The notes: generated by a model from the letters alone, not told the origin. DNA of 35,528 nt from Actinomycetota bacterium (GCA_009886115.1 VFJJ01000062.1:1-35528); one strand, 5' to 3'; numbered from the stretch's first letter, positions 18,401 to 25,084 are shown. Made by a program: numbers and translations.

Positions 18401-19360
18401 GCTGCTGCTGCACCCACGACCGCACCCGATTCCGATGCGGCGAGCGGGCAGGCGGCTCGGGGCCGGCCCCGGCGATCGTCGTTCAGCTGCCTCGTACCCA
18501 TCCAGCGACGCGGCGGGTTGCGGCCGGTGTACATCGTGCACGGCCGCACCGGTCACGTGATGAACTTCCAGCCGCTGGCACTGCGCATGGCGCCCGACCG
18601 CCCGGTCTTCGGCATCCAGGCCCATGGTCTCGACGGCCGGAGCGAACCCGACCGCACCATCGAGGCCATGGCCCGCCGCTACGTGAGCGCCGTTCGCGAG
18701 GCCCAGCCCGTCGGGCCGTACATCCTCGGCGGCTTCTCGGGTGGGGGCGTGGTCGCGTTCGAGATGGCTCATCAGCTCACCGCTGACGGCGAGACGGTCG
18801 CTCCGCTCGTCCTGCTCGACACGATCCGCCCCGGGCTCCAGCAGGAGGTGCGATGGGACTACGTCCGCTACCGCGCCAAGGAGATCAGCCGCGACCCCGT
18901 CCAAGCCCGGCAGTGGGTCAAGGCGACTGCCCGACTCGTGCGCGACCGTCTCAGCCCCGGGGAGACCCCCGTACGACGCCGCTCGTCGTTCGGCCCACCC
19001 GACGAGCGGATCGGCGACGGCGCTGCGAGCACGAGCGTCGACGCCGACAACGTGCTCGAGCTGACCGACATCTACCTCCGGGCCCAGGACGACTACACGA
19101 TGCGCCGCTGGGACGGGCGCGCCGTGCTGTTCCGGGCCAGTCGATCGCTCGCCGAGGAGATGGGCTCGTTCCAGGTACCTGCCGACCTCCTGTGGTCGCC
19201 GTTCGTCGAGCACCTCGACATCTTCCAGATCCCGGGCGGTCACACCGACATGATGTTGCCGCCCAACGTCGACGTGCTCGCCGAGCGCCTCCGTCTGGTG
19301 CTGAGTGCCGAGTCCGAGACCGAGACCGAGACCGAGGCTGGGTCCCCGGAAACCCGGTGA
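12440..19360 (+). CDS. Type I PKS module: KS-AT-KR-DH-carrier-thioesterase
   Basis: A 2,306-residue single-module polyketide synthase that would extend the starter by one unit and release it. KS (10-430): Cys186 in QTACSTS, His322 in EAHGTG, His362 in IGHLDTAAG, all present. AT (about 570-890): Ser676 in GHSLGEY; the APHSAM segment does not clearly call malonyl versus methylmalonyl. A structural KR half (about 950-1190) precedes the catalytic KR (1215-1400): TGGYGGLG, LDD motif (Asp1300-Asp1301) of B-type reductases, Tyr1356 and Asn1360. DH (1435-1730): His1449, with one extra residue before the Gly of HxxxGxxxxP, and Asp1641 in HPALLD. A Gly/Pro-rich linker leads to the carrier domain (Ser1895 in GGHS), then an Ala/Ser-rich linker and a type I thioesterase (Ser2100 in GFSGG, His2268 in GGHTD). 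No enoylreductase. Start ATG overlaps the NRPS stop as TGATG; no clear ribosome binding site, so coupled reinitiation is likely. Confidence 0.93.
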   Translation: MGSNGAADDYSGSEIAIVGMAGRFPGAPDVDTLWDLAASGRVGMRRFSDRELLDAGVPLATLRDPDYVKVNGTIDTLEWFDAGFFGIGPRDAAIMDPQHRHFLEAAWEVLEHAGHPPSRFDGPIGVFAGCGMNGYFTWNLLTNPALVESVGLFLLRHTSNDRDFLATQVAYQLNLTGPAISVQTACSTSLVAVHLATQSLLSRECDMALAGGVTYEIPHRQGYLYHDGEILSPDGVCRAFDHRSAGTVLTSGLGVVALRRYDDAVADGDVIHAVIRGTAVNNDGSRKVGFLAPSVDGHAAVVVEALAVAGVDPDTITYLEAHGTGTSVGDPIEVAALTQAFRTATSRSAFCHLGSTKPSIGHLDTAAGVASLIKTTKALQHKVLPPLANFEAPNPIIDFDATPFVVSNEARPWNVTPGTPRRAGVSSLGVGGTNVHAVLEEAPLRPATTPAGRDWQLLVVSGRTETAARAYGVALARHLARSIAGRVDASETSAEPTPADDAALGELADVAYTMQVGREAFAWRRAVAVRSAADALAVLSDDPGASAAHVGMRRTVVGTAAAGSSSPPVVFMFPGGGAQYPGMGRDLYDAEPVFRRHVDECLTLLEPLLAMAPVGRELPFADLRALMYPAPGTEDEAAVHLERATASLPAVWVTSYAMAQLWMSWGVEPAAMTGHSLGEYVAACIAGVLSLPDALSIVMLRARLFEQVSHGGGMLSVPLAVDEVRPLLPDVLSIAAVNSPTQTVVSGRAHDLAAFEQVLLEKEVEARRVNLAIAPHSAMLDEVLPAFRDGLRRITFHRPVRRFISNLTGTWITDEDAVDPEYWVRHLRRTVRFSDGLAELCTDASLVFLEVGPGQALGSFVRQQPSRPSAVLASLRHVDDDTADLQYTLTTLGRLWTAGVEIDWNAHHHGPRRRVALPTYPWERQRYWIDPGVGRSGVANPGDPLTRIPTIDGWWSQLEWRAAPAPRIGATEPTSWLVLADGDPLIERTMVALRAAGHRVIEVRPGERFERSENGHSLAGLATSFVLPPADRAGWSQLLAALTDEGGLPRHVLHSWLMHDRRDADSAQARGLHTLIAMAQAFVDDDVTAPVELIVLTAGMQQVAAEPLRHPEHATVLGACRVIPREQPNVACRSIDVEATTTVEALITELTQGGTGPAGVTSSGATSQAVAYRGASRFAQEIAVVAGPRLVTDPAAVAGAAGSLHTATGAVRPGGTYLITGGYGGLGLVVAEHLARTANANVVLVGRHPRPTPGLEAARAEVLKVAADVTDVDALRRVVAETHRRFGPIHGVFHAAGVLDDGLLPSKTIAGVDAVLAPKVAGTLALDDALRDEPLEFMVLFSSTSALLGLPGQVDYAAANAFVDAYAAHRRGSDRPGSTVAIAWGAWRDRGMTARGDADPADALGLGDRLEPPEPLSHAVLDRWAAVSAERVISEGHLDAASDWIVAEHRLKAGRCVLPGMAAIDLIATAARETLPLHGSIEIRDLSFVRPLEVPDDEPTGIRVDLRADEPGAWSAAIESRPEQPGRPTVWRRHAGATVMVASGPGSGDPSGDPTEGESQANGDRPRLDLDAIGNRLHQAARSYDAQYPHDRQSRHLDFGPRWDNLVSARASESEVLAELQLPSAFEGDIGPWSLHPALLDRAVGIGLGLIDGFRDRDDLYVPFEVRRAVVHGPVPSRVWCLVRLTRPTTATDAVATFDVTLAEPDGRVCVVMERLSMRRLENVQAMAVTGRRAAVADMGPAGFPDHAGHGQERAALGGGSDGAGPRAMGHVMADGITAEEGLACLDRLLGAMAGPGGPGGPGGAGGPGDPNGSSIASHLICSPFDLVALERAALPTAPAGGGDGAGRVERPELGATFTGPRDDVERELVDVWQEILGIAGVGIHDDFFDLGGHSLIAVRLFSKIRKAWAVDLGLSTLFNAPTVAELATLVREERDLPEPPPSPTIPTAAVTAPAPVEGTAIVPAAGDAGTGGGGSSPSGAPASSSAAAAAPTTAPDSDAASGQAARGRPRRSSFSCLVPIQRRGGLRPVYIVHGRTGHVMNFQPLALRMAPDRPVFGIQAHGLDGRSEPDRTIEAMARRYVSAVREAQPVGPYILGGFSGGGVVAFEMAHQLTADGETVAPLVLLDTIRPGLQQEVRWDYVRYRAKEISRDPVQARQWVKATARLVRDRLSPGETPVRRRSSFGPPDERIGDGAASTSVDADNVLELTDIYLRAQDDYTMRRWDGRAVLFRASRSLAEEMGSFQVPADLLWSPFVEHLDIFQIPGGHTDMMLPPNVDVLAERLRLVLSAESETETETEAGSPETR
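17822..17866 (+). repeat. Five 9-bp tandem repeats in the PKS gene
   Basis: Five units of ggtccgggt (the fourth is ggtgcgggt) encode Gly-Pro-Gly or Gly-Ala-Gly triplets in the linker before the carrier domain. Such a tract can change length by slippage without a frameshift. Confidence 0.85.
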
Positions 19361-20019
19361 GAGCGGCGTTCGAGAACCTGCTGGGTACCAGGGTGATCGT
19401 TGAGAGCGACCACCCTGGAGACGAGAGCGCCCCGCTCTCGGACGCCGAGACCGCGCTCGTGGCCCGGGCCGTGGATTCGCGCCGCCGCGAGTTCCGCGTC
19501 GGGAGGGCCTGTGCCCACAGGGCATTGGCCCGGCTCGGGATCGCCGGTCACACGATCGGCGCGCACCCCGAGCGTGATCCCGTGTGGCCCGACGGCATCG
19601 TGGGCTCGATCACCCACACGGTCGACTGCGGCGGGCGCCTGCGCTGTGTGGCTGCGGTCGCCCCGACCAGGGTCGCGGCCGGGATCGGGATCGACGCCGA
19701 GCCCTCCACCCCGCTCGACGACGACCTCATGGCGCTGGTCTGCCGTCCCGGCGAGGTGGCCTCGGGCGACCGCGATGCGGCCAAGGTGGTGTTCTGTGTC
19801 AAGGAGGCGCTGTACAAGGCGATCTTCCCGCTGACCCGCCGGTTCCTCGAGTTCTCCGATGTGTCGACCACGGTGTCGTTGGCCGACGGCACGTTCACGG
19901 CCCGGGCCGTCACCGGCGCGGGTGGCCCGAGGTTCCCCGAGGGCCGTAGCGTCCACGGCGGTGTCGTGGTGCTCGACGGGCTCGTGCTGGCGTCGCTGCG
20001 TCTGCCGCCCGGCTTCTGA
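19357..20019 (+). CDS. 4'-phosphopantetheinyl transferase (Sfp/EntD type)
   Basis: A 220-residue enzyme that would transfer phosphopantetheine from coenzyme A to the serines of the NRPS and PKS carrier domains upstream. Motifs seen: VWPDGIVGSITH (about 70-80), the magnesium-binding GIGIDAE (Asp113, Glu115) and FCVKEALYKAIF (Lys149, Glu150), in the order and spacing of the EntD/PptT group. The GTG start overlaps the PKS stop as GTGA, so it is translationally coupled and almost certainly serves this cluster, although it could activate other carriers too. The neighbouring T-rich repeat at the PKS end (Ser-Glu-Thr-Glu tail) belongs to the upstream gene. Confidence 0.93.
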   Translation: MRAAFENLLGTRVIVESDHPGDESAPLSDAETALVARAVDSRRREFRVGRACAHRALARLGIAGHTIGAHPERDPVWPDGIVGSITHTVDCGGRLRCVAAVAPTRVAAGIGIDAEPSTPLDDDLMALVCRPGEVASGDRDAAKVVFCVKEALYKAIFPLTRRFLEFSDVSTTVSLADGTFTARAVTGAGGPRFPEGRSVHGGVVVLDGLVLASLRLPPGF

Positions 20020-20056
20020 GCCTCCCCACCCCACCCCTCCTCCGCGACTGGGATCG

Positions 20057-20887
20057 ATGACCCGCGCCCCGTATCCGCCGCCCGTCCACATGCTGCACCA
20101 GCTCGGGATCGCCTTCGACCCGCCAGCCGACGGTCGGGTGAGCCTCCGGCTCCCGATCACGCCCGATCTCTGCTCGGCGACGGGCGCCCTGCGCCCCGGC
20201 GTCGCCGCCACGCTCATCGACGTGGCCGGCGGTCGCCTGTCGGTTCCCGCGGTCGCTCCCGACTGGGTCGCCACCGCCGACCTCTCGGTGAGCATGACCG
20301 GACGGGTCGATCGGGGATCGTTGGTGGCCCATGGTCACATCGTGCGCGCGGGACGGACCGCCGTGGTGGTCGAGGTCGACCTCGAGGACGATCTCGGTGC
20401 TCGGGTGGGCTCGGGGTCGATGTCGTTCACGGTGCTGCCCCGGCGTGACACCAACCTGCGCCTCGAGGAGGTCGAGCCGGGGCTCGTGGCGTGGGGCGCA
20501 TCGCGCCAGCCCGACATCGCGTATCTCGACTTCGCCGGCGTCGAGGTCGTCGATTCGGCGGCGGGAATCGTTCAGATCGCCTGCGATCCCAAGGTGCGCA
20601 ACAGCTTCCAGGCTCTCCAGGGCGGAATGGTTTGCACCCTCGCCGACATCGCAGCCGAGACTGCGGGTTCCATGGCGCTGCAACGGCCGGCGGCCACCGT
20701 CTCGCTCGAGACCTGGTTCCTCGCGCCGGGCAAGGTGGGGCCGGTGCGAGCGACCGGCCGGCTGCTCGTGGCCGACAGCGAACGCGCTCGGGCCGTCGTG
20801 AGGGTCGAGCTGCGCGACCTCGGCACCGACGACCGCTTGGTCTCGGTGACCCTGGCGACGGTCTCGGCGGGGACGGTCTCACGATGA
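20057..20887 (+). CDS. Double-hotdog thioesterase-like protein 1
   Basis: A 276-residue protein made of two hotdog folds in tandem, of the PaaI/4HBT thioesterase superfamily. The first half (about 10-130) has LRPGVAATLIDVAGG and the second (150-276) LQGGMVCTLADIAAETAG, the central-helix signature of PaaI-type hotdogs; only the second keeps the double Gly. Acyl-thioester hydrolysis is a family-level assignment; it might remove mis-primed chains or act on the product thioester. ATG 20057 follows GGGA at four bases' spacing, 37 bases after the transferase gene. The stop overlaps the next gene as ATGA. Confidence 0.8.
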   Translation: MTRAPYPPPVHMLHQLGIAFDPPADGRVSLRLPITPDLCSATGALRPGVAATLIDVAGGRLSVPAVAPDWVATADLSVSMTGRVDRGSLVAHGHIVRAGRTAVVVEVDLEDDLGARVGSGSMSFTVLPRRDTNLRLEEVEPGLVAWGASRQPDIAYLDFAGVEVVDSAAGIVQIACDPKVRNSFQALQGGMVCTLADIAAETAGSMALQRPAATVSLETWFLAPGKVGPVRATGRLLVADSERARAVVRVELRDLGTDDRLVSVTLATVSAGTVSR

Positions 20888-21849
20888 CCGCAGGCGAGAC
20901 GCAGGAACCGGCAACGGCAACCCCGGCAACGGCAACCCCGGCCGCGGCCGCCACCGCCACCGCCACCGCAGAGACCAACGCGACCAGGCCGCCCAGCGAC
21001 GGCCGGGGCCTGTCGCTCCACCTCGGGACCGAGCTGCGCATCGCGGCTCCGGGCGAGCCGGGAACGGGGCTGGTCGTGGTGCGGCCCGATCTGTGCGACA
21101 CGTCCGGCGCGCTCCGCGCCGGCGTCCTGTTCACGCTGGCCGACAACGTCGGTGGTCACTTCGGGGCGGTGAGCGCGTACCCCGACTGGGTGGTCACCGC
21201 CGATCTCAGCCTGCGTGTCCTGCGGCCGGCCACCACGGGAACGGTCCATGCCACGGGAGCCTTGCTGCGCAAGGGCCGCACGACCGTCGTCGTCGAGGTC
21301 GAGCTGTCCGACGAGCTCGGTCGCGAGGTCGCTCGGGCCATCGTGACCTCGACGGTCCTCACCCCGTCGTTCGACGTGACCGGCATGCTCGCCGGCCGTC
21401 CCCGGCAGCCGTCCGACCCGCCTCCGATCTCCGACGGCCCGCCGCTGTTCGACTGGCTCGGCATCCTCTCCGCGGCCGACTGGAGTTGGGCCGAGATGGT
21501 GATCACCGAGCCGCTGCGCAACCCCTGGGGCATCCTCCACGGCGGGGCCGCGAGCCTGCTCGTCGAGGCGGCTGCGCTCGGTCGAGCCCAGCGGGCACTG
21601 GGTTCCGAGCACCCGAGCCGTGTGGGCTCGATGGTGCTGCGCTACCTCAATCCCAACCGGGTCGGACCGTTGCGCGCCGGCGCCGAGATCGTCGGCCTGC
21701 GCCACGGTATCGACGGGCGTCCCGATGCGGCCCAGGTGCGCATCGACGTACGCGACACCGGTGCCGGCAACCGTCAGACCATCGCCGCCACGGTCACCGT
21801 CGAGTCGTCACGACCGATCGAGGAGCGGGAGCAAGGCACGCATGAGTGA
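20884..21849 (+). CDS. Double-hotdog thioesterase-like protein 2
   Basis: A 321-residue paralogue of the preceding protein, also with two hotdog halves: TSGALRAGVLFTLADNVGG in the first, GILHGGAASLLVEAAALG in the second. Here the HGG version of the motif is in the second half. An N-terminal extension of about 35 residues is Ala/Thr/Pro-rich and encoded by a 15-bp tandem repeat (20908-20937) followed by GCC/ACC triplets; it is probably disordered. The ATGA overlap implies coupled translation and perhaps a hetero-oligomer with its neighbour. It is the last gene of the operon; its final 42 bases overlap the convergent phosphatase gene. Substrate unknown. Confidence 0.8.
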   Translation: MTAGETQEPATATPATATPAAAATATATAETNATRPPSDGRGLSLHLGTELRIAAPGEPGTGLVVVRPDLCDTSGALRAGVLFTLADNVGGHFGAVSAYPDWVVTADLSLRVLRPATTGTVHATGALLRKGRTTVVVEVELSDELGREVARAIVTSTVLTPSFDVTGMLAGRPRQPSDPPPISDGPPLFDWLGILSAADWSWAEMVITEPLRNPWGILHGGAASLLVEAAALGRAQRALGSEHPSRVGSMVLRYLNPNRVGPLRAGAEIVGLRHGIDGRPDAAQVRIDVRDTGAGNRQTIAATVTVESSRPIEEREQGTHE

Positions 21850-22380
21850 CGCCAGCTCGACGGCACAGTTGGTGAAGTCGTCGAGCTCACCGCCGGCCGG
21901 GTCGACGACGTCTTCCCAGGTTTCGAGCTCGATGGCCTGGAGCTCGAGAAGGCCCAACCGCTCCGACCACGACCAGGCCGACCCCGTGGACCGCTCCGGC
22001 CGCCCAGACGGCGCAGTCAGCGACGGGAGCTCGGGGAGCAGCTTCACCAGTCGCTTGAGCGTCGCCGTGCGGGGCGCCGCTTCGGGATGGCGCCGCCGCA
22101 CGTAGGCCACATGCTCGGTCGCCATGCCCACGACGAGATCGGTGTCGTCGAGGGTGAAGTCGTACATCTGGGCGCTGAGGTGGTCGTTGGCCTCCAAGCC
22201 CAAAGATTTCAAGGCTTCGCGGGTGCGCCACGAGATCGGCCGCCCGTCGAGCGAGTGCGTGCCCGAGCCCGATACGACCAAGCCCGGCGCCCAGGCCTTG
22301 GCCATGGCCGAGGCCATCACCGAACGAGCGGCGTTGCCGGTGCAGACGAAATGAACGTGCAGCGGAGCAGCCGTGCTCAC
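21808..22380 (-). CDS. Low-molecular-weight protein-tyrosine-phosphatase family protein
   Basis: A 190-residue cytosolic protein with the phosphatase P-loop CTGNAARS at the N-terminus (Cys13, Arg19; C-x5-R) and a late DP motif (VVDPAGG) matching the general-acid aspartate of the family. In actinobacteria such proteins dephosphorylate phosphotyrosine, or in related branches reduce arsenate; no extra arsenate-type cysteine pair is obvious, so phosphatase is preferred. The GTG start overlaps the dehydrogenase stop as GTGA, so the two form an operon. The 3' end overlaps the convergent hotdog gene by 42 bases. Confidence 0.85.
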   Translation of the reverse strand: MSTAAPLHVHFVCTGNAARSVMASAMAKAWAPGLVVSGSGTHSLDGRPISWRTREALKSLGLEANDHLSAQMYDFTLDDTDLVVGMATEHVAYVRRRHPEAAPRTATLKRLVKLLPELPSLTAPSGRPERSTGSAWSWSERLGLLELQAIELETWEDVVDPAGGELDDFTNCAVELASLMRALLPLLDRS

Positions 22381-23288
22381 ATGTTCTCGGTCGTGCCGGT
22401 GGCCTTCATCCGCTGCGCCGCCTCACGCATGCGCTCGGCAGCCACGATGAGCCCGAGAGGCTCCTGGCCGATCTGCTCGAAGCGGGCCTCGATCTCCTCG
22501 AGCGTCCAGCGCCCGTCCTTGAACATCGAGCGCACCTCGGCCGGCTGGTTCCACACGGCGATCTTGCCGCCGTTGGCCGTGTAGATCTGGCCGCTGATGT
22601 GCTTGGCCTTGTCGGAGAGCAAGAAGCACGTCATGGGGGCGACGTCTTCGGGATCGCCCATGTCGATCGCACCGGGCACGTTCGAGGACATGCGGGTACG
22701 GGCGACGGGGGCGATGATGTTGCTGGTGACGCCGTAACGGTGCATGCCCCCGGCCGCCGAGCGCATGAGCGACACGATGCCGCCCTTGGCCGCCGCGTAG
22801 TTCGCCTGGGCGATGGAGCCCGAGAACGCCCCTGACGTGAACCCGACCAGCGAACCGAAGCCCTGGGTCTTCATCTGTGCGGCCGCGGCCCGCACGACGG
22901 TGAACGTGCCCTTGAGGTGGGTGGCGACGACGGCGTCCCACTCGTCTTCCGACATGTTGAAGAGCATCCGCTCGCGCAGCACGCCGGCCACGCACACGAC
23001 ACCGTCGATCTTGCCGTAGGTGTCGACGGTCTGCTGGACGATCGAGGCTCCGCCGGCCATCTCGGTGACGCTGCCGGTGTTGGCGCTGGCCGATCCACCG
23101 GCGGCGACGATCTCGTCGACCACCGACTGCGCCACGCTCGTCGAGCCCCCCGAGCCGTCCATCTCGACGCCGAGGTCGTTCACGACGACGCTGGCGCCTT
23201 CCTCAGCCGCGAGCAGGGCCACACAGCGCCCGATCCCCCGGCCTGCACCGGTGATCGCGATCGCCTTGCCTTCGAGATATCCCGCCAC
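22377..23288 (-). CDS. Short-chain dehydrogenase/reductase (MFE-2-like 3-hydroxyacyl dehydrogenase type)
   Basis: A 303-residue NAD(P)-dependent oxidoreductase. It has TGAGRGIG (13-20), the acidic NDLG after strand 2 that favours NAD, and the catalytic set Ser152, Tyr164 and Lys168 in SGSIAQANYAAAK. The stretch VVVNDLGVEMDGSGGS resembles the dehydrogenase part of peroxisomal multifunctional enzyme type 2 and its actinobacterial relatives, suggesting a 3-hydroxyacyl-CoA or steroid substrate. The usual NAG is VAG (100-102). A 50-residue C-terminal helical extension follows the core. GTG 23288 is chosen because GGAGG lies five bases upstream; a longer frame upstream is spurious. Confidence 0.88.
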   Translation of the reverse strand: MAGYLEGKAIAITGAGRGIGRCVALLAAEEGASVVVNDLGVEMDGSGGSTSVAQSVVDEIVAAGGSASANTGSVTEMAGGASIVQQTVDTYGKIDGVVCVAGVLRERMLFNMSEDEWDAVVATHLKGTFTVVRAAAAQMKTQGFGSLVGFTSGAFSGSIAQANYAAAKGGIVSLMRSAAGGMHRYGVTSNIIAPVARTRMSSNVPGAIDMGDPEDVAPMTCFLLSDKAKHISGQIYTANGGKIAVWNQPAEVRSMFKDGRWTLEEIEARFEQIGQEPLGLIVAAERMREAAQRMKATGTTENM

Positions 23289-23372
23289 ATCTGCCTCCGT
23301 TGTCCACGATGACCACTCGACGGGAACCCGATGATCGCCCCCGGAACCGGCTCTTCCTAGCGGCCCGAAGCC

Positions 23373-23441
23373 GAGCCGCGCCAGCCGTGCCGGCGCCGTG
23401 GCGGAGCCGCGCCGGCGCCGTGGCGGAGCCGCGCCAGCCGT
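23373..23441. repeat. 22-bp tandem repeat between divergent genes
   Basis: gccgtggcggagccgcgcc occurs at 23395 and again at 23417 (period 22), flanked by gagccgcgccagccgtg at 23373-23389 and 23425-23441. It is very GC-rich, can form several alternative hairpins, and lies just upstream of the first binding-protein promoter. Confidence 0.8.
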
Positions 23442-23450
23442 GACGCCGTG

Positions 23451-23499
23451 TTGCGCCGCTGTAACGCGTTCCAGCAGACTTGTTTGCTGACAGGCGTCA
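23451..23499 (+). promoter_or_regulatory. Promoter-operator module of binding protein 1
   Basis: TTGCGC (23451-23456), 18 bases, CAGACT (23475-23480), then the palindrome TGAC-AGGC-GTCA (23488-23499). The same arrangement occurs ahead of the two other binding-protein genes. The start codon is 79 bases downstream of the palindrome. Confidence 0.55.
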
Positions 23500-23577
23500 T
23501 CTGACTGCCTGCGCTGATTGGGGTCGATGGATGCTCGGCACCGACCGCACGAACACGACGAATGACGAGGGAGTTCG

Positions 23578-25053
23578 ATGAGAAGGCTGAAATGGCTGGC
23601 TGCTGTGCTCGCGCTGGGAATGATCGCCGCAGCCTGCGGGAGCGATCGCGACGAGGACGCGGCTGACAGCACCACAACGGCTGCGCCAGCACCCGACACC
23701 ACCGTGGCGGGCACCGACACCACCACGGCAGACTCGGGAACTGACACCACGGCCGCGCCGGCCGAGACGACCACGACGGGTGTTCCCGTCGAGACCTTCG
23801 GTGACCTGCCCTGGCCCTGTGGCCCTGCGGTCGAGGAGAACACCGACGACGGCAGCGTGCCCGGTGTCACCACCGACAGCATCACCATCGCCACCGGCGA
23901 CGACGCCGGCTTCGTCTCCGCTCCGGGCCTCAACCACGAGCAGACCGACGCCATCAACGCGCTGGTCGACAAGTGCAACGAGCTCGGCGGCATCAACGGT
24001 CGCCAGATCGAGACCAACTACTACGACGCCAAGATCTTCGAGGTCGCGACCTCGATGCAGTCGGCGTGTGACGACGGGAACTTCTTCCTCGTCGGCGAGG
24101 GATGGGCGTTCGACTCGGGCCAGGAGGAGATCCGCCTCGGTTGCGAGCTCCCGGCGGCGCCCACGTACACCGTGAGCGCGGCATTCGCCATGGGCCCTCT
24201 CGTCTACCAAGGCGTCCCGAACCCGGCTGACGAGTACCCGGTCTCCGGCCTCGTCGAGTTCGTCAAGCTCTATCCTGAAGAGACCAAGAAGATGGGCGTG
24301 CTCGTCGGGAACTTCTCGGCGACCCGCGAGACCCGCGACAAGGTGCTGGCCGTCGGACCCGACCTCGGCATCGAGTTCGTCTCGACCGACCTGGAGTACA
24401 ACACCGCCGGTGAAGCCGACTGGACGCCGTTCGTCAAGCAGCTCCAGGACGCCGGGGCCGAGTCGGTTCTGTGGTCGGGCTCATGTCTTCCCAACCTGCA
24501 GCTGTTCATGCAGACGGCCGTGGCCAACGGCTTCGACGTCCCTGTGATGACCGACGCCAACCACTATGAGGCCAAGTGCGCCGCGGCGAACACCGACGGT
24601 GCGCTCGACAAGGTGCACTTCAAGTTCGCCTATGTGCCCTTCGAGGAGTCGGCCGACAACAAGGCCACCCAGGACTACCTCGATCTGCTCGACGCCTCGG
24701 GTGGCGACACGTCGCTGCTCGGGATGCAGGCCACGTCGTCGTTCTTCCTGTGGGCCCAGGCCTCGGCCGACTGCGGTGCGTCGCTCACCCGGGAGTGCGT
24801 GCTCGAGAACATGGCCGCGGTCAACGAGTGGACCTCGGGCGGGCTGCACTCCACCACCGACCCCGGTGGTAACCACCCCGTCCAGTGCGAGGCCCTGTTG
24901 AGCCTCGACGGCACGTCCTACGAGCGCCTGGCACCCGCGGCTGTCGCCGAGTGGAGCTGTGCCGAGCCGGGCATCGTCCCCATCGTCGGGGTGCCGGCTC
25001 TCGAGCCGCTGCTACTCGACGAGAACCGCATCGCGCACCAGTTCGACAAGTAG
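23578..25053 (+). CDS. ABC transporter substrate-binding lipoprotein 1 (branched-chain amino acid type)
   Basis: A 491-residue type I periplasmic-binding-fold protein anchored outside the membrane. The signal peptide MRRLKWLAAVLALGM precedes lipobox IAAAC (Cys20), then a Thr/Ala/Asp-rich linker to about residue 75. The two-lobed domain follows, with SITIATGDDAG, a central GVLVGNFSATRETRD and Cys pairs that may be disulfides. It resembles LivJ/LivK-like proteins of the Peripla_BP_6 class; such proteins bind amino acids, amides or urea, and the ligand here cannot be told. Start ATG follows GAGGGA. The fused permease gene lies 115 bases downstream past a strong hairpin. It is more distant in sequence from binding proteins 2 and 3 than those are from each other. 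Confidence 0.9.
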   Translation: MRRLKWLAAVLALGMIAAACGSDRDEDAADSTTTAAPAPDTTVAGTDTTTADSGTDTTAAPAETTTTGVPVETFGDLPWPCGPAVEENTDDGSVPGVTTDSITIATGDDAGFVSAPGLNHEQTDAINALVDKCNELGGINGRQIETNYYDAKIFEVATSMQSACDDGNFFLVGEGWAFDSGQEEIRLGCELPAAPTYTVSAAFAMGPLVYQGVPNPADEYPVSGLVEFVKLYPEETKKMGVLVGNFSATRETRDKVLAVGPDLGIEFVSTDLEYNTAGEADWTPFVKQLQDAGAESVLWSGSCLPNLQLFMQTAVANGFDVPVMTDANHYEAKCAAANTDGALDKVHFKFAYVPFEESADNKATQDYLDLLDASGGDTSLLGMQATSSFFLWAQASADCGASLTRECVLENMAAVNEWTSGGLHSTTDPGGNHPVQCEALLSLDGTSYERLAPAAVAEWSCAEPGIVPIVGVPALEPLLLDENRIAHQFDK

Positions 25054-25084
25054 ACAACGAGCGGCATAGCGCAATCGAGTCCAT

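Noticed and set aside
7425-21849. Siderophore cluster
   Set aside because: Although relatives of the inserted monooxygenase occur in siderophore clusters, no siderophore transporter, receptor or iron-box-like site is seen here, so the assignment is not supported.
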